DNA of 64,000 nt from Novosphingobium sp. Its GTDB lineage: Bacteria > Pseudomonadota > Alphaproteobacteria > Sphingomonadales > Sphingomonadaceae. The notes beneath the pieces were generated by a model that searched no databases, was not told the DNA's origin, and was given only the letters and a program-made list of their open reading frames with translations. Where the stretch lies: the NCBI RefSeq assembly GCF_024642085.1, contig NZ_JAHEBV010000063.1, positions 1 through 64,000 of the forward strand, written 5' to 3'. This document shows, piece by piece, positions 21,601 to 29,737 of this stretch. Made by a program: the position numbers and the translations under genes. How positions within the stretch are numbered: position 1 is the stretch's first letter; each line of letters starts with the position of its first letter.

Positions 21601-22816
21601 GACAGTCTCCGAGTTTGACGGCGTAGTCTGCATTTCGCGCGCCGTCGCGGACGAGTATCGCGAATGGCTCGACCATTACGGCCCTGATCGGATCACCCCG
21701 CTGGAAATAGACTGGTTTCATCTGGGCTGTGACCCCGAAATGGGACCTGCCGGCTCAGACGCCCTGCCTGCGGAAGCGGACGTCCTACTAGCCCGGCTCC
21801 GTAAAACTCCTTCCTTCCTGTCAGTCGCGACAGTCGAACCGCGCAAGGGGTTTCGTCAGACGCTCGACGCGATGGAGATGTTGTGGGCCAAGGGAGTTGA
21901 TGCCAACTTCGTTATTGTTGGCAAGCCGGGCTGGATGATGGACGATTTCATCGCCCGGCTGCAAACCCACCCAGAACTTGATGAACGCCTCTTCTGGCTT
22001 CAAGGCATCAACGACGACTATCTTTTTGCGGTCTATGGCGCCTGCCGTTATCTGATCGCGGCAAGCCAGGGAGAGGGGTTTGGACTGCCGCTGATCGAAG
22101 CAGCTCGCTATAAGCTGCCGGTGCTAGCGCGCGATATTCCGGTATTTCGCGAAGTGGCGGGCGATGCCGCAAGCTACTTCCCCAATTCCAAAGATCCTGC
22201 CGTTCTGGCTCGGGCTATCGAAACCCTGCTCAAGCCCAAAGAGGGCGTGGGAAAGCCACGGCGGATAAAGTGGCTGACTTGGGCGCAAAGCGCCGATGAT
22301 CTCCTTGCCTGCATCTTGCGCATCAACCAGCCTTATCAGCGCTGGATGCCCGATGGCGTCCAGCGCTTCTGGGGCAGTGATCATCGGTTACTGTCGCAGG
22401 TCGGCATAGCCAACGGCATACAGATGCGCACCAACGCAAAGGCCGGTTTCCTTGCATATGGCCACTATCTGCCGCTTGAAGCCGGTTCTTGGACAATCAG
22501 GGCAGAAGGGGAAACGACTCGCCTCGACGGTTCGGAGTTCTTTGACATCGTCTCGGACGGGGGGGGCAATGTGCATTTTACTGCTCCATTGACGCGCATG
22601 GGCGACCGATGGGTCGTTGAGGGCGACTACGTCATGGCCGAACGGGCTGAAAGTGTAGAAATTCGGCTTTGGGTCGCAGACAGCAGCGACTTGTCACTGA
22701 CAGGAATAAGCCTGACCCCTCGCGCAGCCGAAGCTGTCGATGACGGAAAGTTGCTCATGGAGACCAGCCTGAATTATCGAGTAGAAATAAAAACAAGTCG
22801 TGCGCCCGCTGTTTAG
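18617..22816 (+). CDS. Multidomain glycosyltransferase: three GT4-like modules plus C-terminal beta-rich domain
   Basis: Module 1 [18 protein letters not shown]...[21 protein letters not shown]; module 2 from about 19870 ([27 protein letters not shown]); module 3 from about 21180 ([24 protein letters not shown]...[33 protein letters not shown]); tail [22 protein letters not shown]; TGATG overlap with upstream gene. Confidence 0.9.
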   Translation: [1399 protein letters not shown]

Positions 22817-22906
22817 CCGTGGGCTAGGTTGTTTTGGTTTGTCGCGCGGCAATCGGATCAGCATCTTTGCTTCGGCTTCTCTGGATCTGGCGGCGTCAGT
22901 GTTGAA

Positions 22907-22972
22907 GGCGCTGTGATTATTTCATTGGGTGCTAGGGTGTGGATTGCGATGGGGCACACGGATATCCGATTG
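22907..22972 (+). pseudogene. IS66-family TnpB (Orf2) N-terminal remnant
   Basis: ARVWIAMGHTDIR matches the conserved TnpB start (RVWLAxGHTDMR); rest lost. Confidence 0.5.
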
Positions 22973-23109
22973 CACTTTCGAATTGAGGGCATGGCGTGGC
23001 AGATACTCCCGACAACTCGGATGCAAAACTCAAAACTTTTGCATCAGATTGAAGCTTGAGGAAAACCTGCCCCTTCCCTGATGCAAAAATCTCATGCACG
23101 ATTTCGATC

Positions 23110-23505
23110 ATGATCTACGGCTATGCGCGCGTCTCAACCATTGGCCAGGACTTGGCCCAACAGATTGCCCAGCCCACCGCTGGCGGGTTTGTCAAAATCT
23201 ACCGCGAGAAGATCGGCGGAGCGACGGCCGAGCGGCCCCAGCTCAAGCGCGCGATCGGCGCGCTTGACGATGGTAACGTGGTGATGGTGACTGCAACAGA
23301 TCACCTTGCCCGCAATCCTCGCGACCTGTTGAGCATTCTGCATGCGGTGAAAGGGGCCGGGGTTGGCTTCCTCTGGCTTGCCGGGTCGATGGTGGATATC
23401 CGCGGTGCATCGCGGTGCGCCCCTCTTCTCGTAAATCGAAGACAGCAAAGGGTTAAAATGCGGGCATTGCATAGGAGAAATGAATGTCCGATCCCGGCCT
23501 CATAA
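23110..23505 (+). pseudogene. Truncated serine recombinase / resolvase N-terminal domain
   Basis: MIYGYARVSTIGQDLAQQIAQ...IYREKIGGATAERPQLKRAIGALDDGNVVMVTATDHLARNPRDLLSILHAVKGAGVGF; homology ends after about 95 aa. Confidence 0.8.
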
Positions 23506-23762
23506 TTGCCGTCATCTTAGCGTTCCTGACTGTTATCGGCACTGTCGCTAAAGTCGCCAGCTTGATCATCCAGCACCGCCGCACACTGAAGCTCCCCGAG
23601 CCGCCGATCCAGCCCACCTGCACAACCATCCTCGGTTTCGATATGCACAGACATCGATGGGGGATGAGGTCGTGCCTTCGGGCACGGCCATCATCTTGCT
23701 GACGACCTGAGTCAACTTGATCGACTCAACAGCCGTCAAGGTTATAGCGGATCGCGTTCTCA

Positions 23763-24230
23763 TCACCGCTGTTTAGTAGCCAGAAGCCCGTCGGGATAGC
23801 GAACGGTTGGCGGGATAAAGTCGGACTCGACATCGCGATAGGTTAGGTTGAAGCGATCCATCGCCTAAGGATCGTGAGCCTGAAACTTGTCTATCGTGTC
23901 GCGCGCGAAACTCCCGTCACGCCTGTGGTAGGTCATCGCAAAGATAGTCGAGAGTGCGGTTATGAACTAGGCTTTGGTGGGGCTCATCGCATCAAACTGA
24001 CCAAGCACAGCTTCGGTCAGGCCCACAAGATAACCGCTAGATCGGAAGCTTCCTGTCGAACCGGATAATGGAACAGACTTCGGCTCTAACTCCATTATCA
24101 TGAAGTTCTGGACCAGAATCGAAGCTACTGCTCCTTGGGTTACTTCCATCAACTCAGGACGAACATCATCTTCACCCTCAATTCTCACAGGCTCCTTCGA
24201 GCGACCAAACAGACCATCCCATAATCCCAT
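23763..24230 (-). pseudogene. Hypothetical protein reading frame interrupted by two in-frame TAG codons
   Basis: MGLWDGLFGRSKEPV...MSPTKA[TAG]FITALSTIFAMTYHRRDGSFARDTIDKFQAHDP[TAG]AMDRFNLTYRDVESDFIPPTVRYPDGLLATKQR[TGA]; TAGs at 23967-23969 and 23865-23867. Confidence 0.6.
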
Positions 24231-24397
24231 CGGACACTCCGAAGCCCATTCATATGGTTGAGATTTGTCTCACGCATCACCGTCTCGAATAAGGCAAAGG
24301 TTGACGCCCCGCCGATCTGTGCAACGCTGAATTGATGACAAACGAAGACGCACCCGACATCGCCAAGGTTGACCGTCAACCTTCATCCGACTCTCAC

Positions 24398-24425
24398 GGT
24401 TCGAGCCCTCTTCTGGGCACCATTT
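24398..24425 (+). repeat. attR-type repeat (displaced tRNA 3' end)
   Basis: ggttcgagCcctcttctgggcaccattt; single mismatch to 13854-13881, 17 bp from the alpha-galactosidase stop. Confidence 0.9.
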
Positions 24426-24441
24426 CTTCGCAATAAGCGTT

Positions 24442-26574
24442 TCATGCGTTTTCCAGGCTGAACAGCAGGACTGTTTCGGGCCGCGCTTGAGGTAGTTGCA
24501 AGCCGGCTTTCATCAAAGCGTCGCCGGTGAACAGCGCGCCTTTTTCGGTAAGGTCGAGCGCTTCGCTGATCGACGGCGGGTGTACAGAGGTCCATCCTTG
24601 GGGCCAGACCAGGCGCAAACGGTAGGAACTATCCGGGTCGAGGCCGACAAAGCGCAGGCGCCCGGGCATGACCCTGGGGTTGCTGGCAAGATAGGCGTAA
24701 GAAAACAGTGCAGCGGTTTGGTCTTTCGCGACCACGCCGACTGCGTTGGCGTGTGACGGGGTGTCTAGCCGGAAGAAACGCCCGGTGTGGAGCAGCGCAC
24801 GGTATTGTTTGTAGAGACTGATCGCACCGCGGAGCTCCTCCAGCTCATGCCCCGGCTCGGTCAGCAGGTTAAGCTCCAGACCCATGTGACCCATCAGCGC
24901 GGTTGCGGCGCGCATCGCCATAGGCAGCTTGCGTCCGGTAACGTGGCAATGGCGCGGGCCAACATGTGCGCCCAAGACTTCGAGCGGGAGAAAATAGCTA
25001 GCGCCGCGCTGGATCGCCTGGCGGTCGATCGCGTCGTTACTGTCCGATGTCCAGACCCGGTCAGTATGAGCCAGCGCGCCGTAATCGGTCCGCCCACCAC
25101 CGGACGCGCAGCTTTCGATTTCCACATCGGGATGCTTGGCGCGGATCCGGTCAAGCAGAGCGTAAAGCGCGCCCACCTGCGCGTGGGAGCGGGGGGTGCC
25201 GTCATGCCCTCCGGGATGGTTGAGGTCGCGGTTCATGTCCCACTTGATGTATGAGATTGCGTAATCCGAAAGGACTGCGTCAATCTGTCCGAACAAGTAA
25301 TCCGACACTTCTGTCCGGCTGATGTCGAGGACGTATTGATCGCGATAACCGATCTGCCGCACGCCCGGCACACGTAAAGCCCAATCAGGATGGGCGCGGT
25401 AAAGGTCGCTGTCGGGGTTGACCATTTCGGGTTCAAACCAGATGCCCATTTCCATGCCGAGTGCGGTGACATGATCGACCAGCGGGCCAAGACCTTCGGG
25501 ATAGACTTGCGGCGATACGATCCAGTCACCCAGGCCTGACGTATCGTCCCGGCGGCTGCCGAACCAGCCGTCGTCGAGTACGAAACGTTCTACCCCGATT
25601 GCCGCTGCCCGGTCAGCCAGCAGCTTGAGCCGGCCCATATCGTGGTCGAAATACACCGCCTCCCAGGTGTTGTAATGCACCGGCCGGGGCTTGGCCTGCA
25701 TCGCCGGTGTAAGGACGGCACTGCGCACATGGCTGTGAAGCGCTTGGCTGAGTGCGCTGAAGCCCTGGTCGGCATAAGCCGCAATCAGCACGGGCGATAC
25801 GTAACTTTCGCCCGGGGCGAGGCAGATTTCGCCCGGCAGCAGTAGTGCGCCAAGCGAAGCAAAAAAACTGCCATCGGACATGGTATCGACGCGTACGCGG
25901 TGGTTGCCGCTCCACGCCAGGGTCAGGGCGTAGGCCTCGCCAGCACATTCCGTAGTTTCGCCGGTGCACAGGATGACGCCGGGAAAACTGTCGTGCGAGG
26001 TGCGACCCCGGCGGTTTTCGCGAAGGTAGGTGCCAGCATGACGGGCAAAGCGTTCGCGCTGGAATTCGCCCGTCCACCGCCCCGTAAAGCCGACGATTTC
26101 GTCGATATGCTGAGGGAGCGGCAGGATTGCGGTGGCCATTTCTGTCAGATCGAGCGGCGCATCGGCAGTGTTAGTCAGGGTGGCCGCCAGGCTCAACACC
26201 CCTGTTTCCGGGTCGAGGGAAAACACGTAATCGAGCGCGATCCGGGTAGCAGGATCGTGGCAAGCCAGTTCCAGCCCATTTGTGATCAAGCGCACATCGC
26301 GGACTGCAAACACACTTCCCCAATCGCGGCCGCCGCGGTGAGCACCGATACCGGTTGGACCGAGCAAGCCGATGCCCGGTTCATGCGCGAGCGACGGGAC
26401 GATTTTGGTACCGGGTGAGCCGTGCGCACCTTGCTGGATCGTCAGTCGGGTCAGATCGTCAGCTGAAGTCGCCCGGCCAAGACGCGGGCCCCAGTAGATT
26501 ATCGATGGTGGCGCGTTTTTTGCACATGAGAGGACCAAGCTTACACAGCCTCCATCGATACGAAAAGTGTCCAT
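24442..26574 (-). CDS. Alpha-galactosidase, GH36 family
   Basis: RFVLDDGWFGSRRDDTSGLGDW, GIWFEPEMVNPDSDLYRAHPDW, YIKWDMNRDLN, IESCASGGGRTDYGAL. Confidence 0.93.
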   Translation of the reverse strand: MDTFRIDGGCVSLVLSCAKNAPPSIIYWGPRLGRATSADDLTRLTIQQGAHGSPGTKIVPSLAHEPGIGLLGPTGIGAHRGGRDWGSVFAVRDVRLITNGLELACHDPATRIALDYVFSLDPETGVLSLAATLTNTADAPLDLTEMATAILPLPQHIDEIVGFTGRWTGEFQRERFARHAGTYLRENRRGRTSHDSFPGVILCTGETTECAGEAYALTLAWSGNHRVRVDTMSDGSFFASLGALLLPGEICLAPGESYVSPVLIAAYADQGFSALSQALHSHVRSAVLTPAMQAKPRPVHYNTWEAVYFDHDMGRLKLLADRAAAIGVERFVLDDGWFGSRRDDTSGLGDWIVSPQVYPEGLGPLVDHVTALGMEMGIWFEPEMVNPDSDLYRAHPDWALRVPGVRQIGYRDQYVLDISRTEVSDYLFGQIDAVLSDYAISYIKWDMNRDLNHPGGHDGTPRSHAQVGALYALLDRIRAKHPDVEIESCASGGGRTDYGALAHTDRVWTSDSNDAIDRQAIQRGASYFLPLEVLGAHVGPRHCHVTGRKLPMAMRAATALMGHMGLELNLLTEPGHELEELRGAISLYKQYRALLHTGRFFRLDTPSHANAVGVVAKDQTAALFSYAYLASNPRVMPGRLRFVGLDPDSSYRLRLVWPQGWTSVHPPSISEALDLTEKGALFTGDALMKAGLQLPQARPETVLLFSLENA

Positions 26575-26714
26575 CGCCAACTCCGCTATCAGTCCTGATA
26601 ACAATCGATTGCTGAACGTCCCCACGGGATTATGCAAGCTTGTATTCCCGCGTCCTGCGACTAGCTTGCGCGCAAGCCGCTGGGAAGAGCGCGCTGCTAA
26701 GGGGGGAGCATGGA

Positions 26715-28226
26715 ATGTCGGGTTCAGGCGGACTGAGCATACAGATCGGGGTATTCGCGGCACTGACTGCGCTGATCGGCATCCTTACATGGTGGAAAGT
26801 GCATGGCACCGGTTCGGCAGAGCGCAGCGGAGAGGGCGCTGACCGGGAACTTTTCCTGGCTGGCGGCGGCCTGAGCTGGATTTACGTCGCGGGATCGATC
26901 ACAATTACGAACCTCTCGACAGAACAGCTGGTGGGGATGAACGGCAACCAGATGTTCCTGCTGGCGTGGTGGGAACTGGCCGGGTTTGTCGGGCTGATGA
27001 TGCTGGCGTTCGTGTTCGTGCCAATCTACTATCGTAACCAGTGCACGACGGTGACCGAACTGTTGGAACAGCGTTACAATGGCGGCGCAGTTCGCACGGT
27101 CATTTCGCTGCTGTTCCTTATCGGCAACGTGGTGATTTACCTGCCGGCGGCGGTTTATTCGGGAAGCCTGTTCCTCAAATCAATGTTCGGCGTCGATTGG
27201 CCGCTGCTATGGTTTGCCGTGCCGATGACAGTGCTGGCGGCCATCTATACGATCACTGGCGGGCTGCGCGCGGTGGCCGTGATGGATACCTTTTCCGGCA
27301 TCGGTGTGCTGGCGGTGGCCCTGCTGATCGTTTTCCTTGCTTTGCAGGCGATTGGCTTCGACCTGTCCGGAGTACCAGCCGAACGCACGACGATGATGGG
27401 GGCAGTGGATTCGCCGATCCCGTTTCACACGCTGTTCACCGGGATGCTGTTCATCCAGATCTTCTATTGGTCGACCAACCAAAACATCACGCAAAAAGCG
27501 ATGACCGCTCCGACCGTGCGTGAAGCGCAGCGGGGCGTGATCGCCGCTGCAGTGGTGCGCATCCTGATCATCCCCGCCATAGTCGTCATTCCGGGCGTTG
27601 TTGCTTATAAGCTGTTTGGCCCATTGGGCGATCAAAGCTACGGCCGAATTGTCGCCCATGTTCTGCCCGGCTGGCTGTCGGGCGCGTTCGCGGCAATGAT
27701 GGCAGCAGCGGTGGTCGGCCATACGGCGGCGATCCTGAACAGCTCGGTAGCTCTCTACACCGTCGATTTTCACAACAAGTTCGTCAATGCAGCGACGGAT
27801 CAATGGCGGCTTGCTGCAATTGCGTCAGCGATATTGATGGTCACGACCATCGCTCTCGTGCCGGTGTTCCAAGGCGCTAAAAGCATCATAAACCTGTTGC
27901 AGGAACTTAACGGGCTTTTGTCCATGCCGATTCTGTCGACCTTCATCGCCGGGCTGCTGTTCCGCAATGTTGATGCGCGTGCGGCGATTGCTGGACTTGT
28001 TTTTGGCCTGGGCTGCTATGCGCTGCACAACTTTGTGCTGTACAAGCCTGACACACTTTATCCTGGGCAGACTGCTTATCAAGCCTGGGGCGTGCCGGCG
28101 CTGCACTATATCGACGTGATGCTTATGGTGCTGATCGCCTCGGTCGGGGTTGCGCTGGCGGTTAACCGGTTAGCCTTTGGCAACCGGGCGCAATTCATAT
28201 TCGCCAAAGGAGCGGCAGCGGCGTGA
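26715..28226 (+). CDS. Sodium:solute symporter (SSS), SGLT-like sugar transporter
   Basis: ITITNLSTEQLVGMNGNQM, CTTVTELLEQRYNGG; multiple hydrophobic segments. Confidence 0.9.
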   Translation: MSGSGGLSIQIGVFAALTALIGILTWWKVHGTGSAERSGEGADRELFLAGGGLSWIYVAGSITITNLSTEQLVGMNGNQMFLLAWWELAGFVGLMMLAFVFVPIYYRNQCTTVTELLEQRYNGGAVRTVISLLFLIGNVVIYLPAAVYSGSLFLKSMFGVDWPLLWFAVPMTVLAAIYTITGGLRAVAVMDTFSGIGVLAVALLIVFLALQAIGFDLSGVPAERTTMMGAVDSPIPFHTLFTGMLFIQIFYWSTNQNITQKAMTAPTVREAQRGVIAAAVVRILIIPAIVVIPGVVAYKLFGPLGDQSYGRIVAHVLPGWLSGAFAAMMAAAVVGHTAAILNSSVALYTVDFHNKFVNAATDQWRLAAIASAILMVTTIALVPVFQGAKSIINLLQELNGLLSMPILSTFIAGLLFRNVDARAAIAGLVFGLGCYALHNFVLYKPDTLYPGQTAYQAWGVPALHYIDVMLMVLIASVGVALAVNRLAFGNRAQFIFAKGAAAA

Positions 28227-29692
28227 ACGGCGATACAATTCTGGTAATTGATGAAGGGACTACTTCTGTCCGGGCTATGCTGTTCGGGGCCGGCGGCGAG
28301 TGCCTGGGATCAGAGCAGCGCGCGTTGACACAGTATTATCCTGCGCCCGGTCTTGTTGAACATGACGCACACGAGATCTGGGAGCAGACACTGGCCTGTG
28401 CCCGCGCAATGGTGGCCAAGGCTGGAGGATCGGAACGGATCGCCGGGATCGGTATTACCAACCAGCGTGAAACCGTGGTGTTCTGGGACCGCCGTACCGG
28501 AGTCCCCTTGGCTCCGGCCATCGTCTGGCAGGACCGGCGCACGGCTGATCGATGCGAGGCGCTTAAAGCTGCAGGCCAAGAGCCATTGGTCCAGGCGAAG
28601 ACCGGCCTGTTGCTCGACCCCTATTTTTCCGGATCGAAGATCGGTTGGGCGCTGCAGAACTGGCCGCGACTGGCGGATGCTGGCGAGCATCTGGCGGTGG
28701 GGACGATCGAAAGTTACCTGGTGTTCCGGCTGACTGGCGGCGCGCATGTCAGCGATGCGACCAACGCATCGCGCACCGCCCTGATGGCGATCGGATCGAG
28801 CGGTTGGGATGACGGCTTGCTAGAACTGTTTGGCGTTCCCCGCGCCATTTTGCCTGAAATTGTCGACTGTGCCGGACAAATCGGGACCACACTGCCCGAA
28901 TTACTGGGCGGGCCAATCGCAATCACTGGGATGGCAGGAGATCAGCAGGCCGCGACGATCGGTCAGGCCTGCCTTGATGAAGGGCAGACCAAGGCAACGT
29001 TCGGCACCGGTGCCTTTGTCCTGACGCAAACTGGCCGGCGCTTGCCGCAATCGCATAACCGCCTGCTGTCAACGATCTGCTGGCAGCTGGCCGGCGAGCG
29101 GCACTATGCGCTGGAAGGGTCGGTCTTTGTGGCAGGCAGCCTGGTGCAGTGGTTGCGCGATGACCTGGGACTGATCGCAGCAGCAGCTGACACCGAACCG
29201 CTGGCGCGCAGCGTTAGCGACAATGGCGGGGTTTATCTTGTGCCAGCCTTGTCCGGGCTGGGCGCGCCGCACTGGATGCCCAATGCGCGCGGCTTGATCT
29301 GCGGGTTGAGCTTTTCCTCAACCAAGGCACATGTCGCGCGGGCTGCTTTGGAAGCGATGGCCCACCAGACTAACGACCTCAAGACCGCCTTTGCTGCCGA
29401 CGGAGCCGATTGGGGCGAATTACGCATCGACGGAGGCATGGTGGCAAATGACTGGATGGCTCAGGATTTAGCCGACATGCTGGATATCGCGGTTGAACGG
29501 CCACACTTCATCGAAACGACGGCAATGGGCGCCGCCATGCTGGCCGGTGTTGGGGCAGGGATTTATTCTTCACTCCATGAAGCTGCGGCGATGCGCCGCA
29601 GCGTGCAGCGTTTTATGCCCGCTCTTGACCCGTCGTCCCGGCGGATACGGCTAGACGGCTGGGCCGATGCAATGGCCCGCGTTCTGAATTAA
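28223..29692 (+). CDS. glpK: Glycerol kinase
   Basis: IDEGTTSVRAMLF, GIGITNQRETVVFWDRRTG, IVWQDRRTADRC, GMAGDQQAATIGQACL, FGTGAFVL. Confidence 0.95.
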   Translation: MNGDTILVIDEGTTSVRAMLFGAGGECLGSEQRALTQYYPAPGLVEHDAHEIWEQTLACARAMVAKAGGSERIAGIGITNQRETVVFWDRRTGVPLAPAIVWQDRRTADRCEALKAAGQEPLVQAKTGLLLDPYFSGSKIGWALQNWPRLADAGEHLAVGTIESYLVFRLTGGAHVSDATNASRTALMAIGSSGWDDGLLELFGVPRAILPEIVDCAGQIGTTLPELLGGPIAITGMAGDQQAATIGQACLDEGQTKATFGTGAFVLTQTGRRLPQSHNRLLSTICWQLAGERHYALEGSVFVAGSLVQWLRDDLGLIAAAADTEPLARSVSDNGGVYLVPALSGLGAPHWMPNARGLICGLSFSSTKAHVARAALEAMAHQTNDLKTAFAADGADWGELRIDGGMVANDWMAQDLADMLDIAVERPHFIETTAMGAAMLAGVGAGIYSSLHEAAAMRRSVQRFMPALDPSSRRIRLDGWADAMARVLN

Positions 29693-29737
29693 TCGCAAGG
29701 CTTTTGCGTTGCCGCGCAAGCTGTTATCGCGCTGCTG

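Larger units (their letters stand above)
13854..24425. mobile_element. Genomic island integrated at the 3' end of tRNA-Leu(CAG)
   Basis: 28-bp direct repeat ends (27/28), integrase N-terminus next to the tRNA, several decayed mobile modules inside. Confidence 0.9.

Noticed and set aside
23484-23702. Small ORF with one hydrophobic segment (MSDPGLIIAVILAFLTVIGTVAKVASLI)
   Set aside because: Could be a real small membrane protein, but it lies in decayed island DNA and has no identifiable family; not called as CDS
24185-24379. 64-aa minus-strand ORF near the right island end
   Set aside because: Overlaps the start of the TAG-interrupted frame in another frame; no recognisable motif
13854-24425. 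Complete prophage or active ICE
   Set aside because: No phage structural genes, no conjugation genes, and the integrase and recombinase are truncated; a decayed genomic island is better supported
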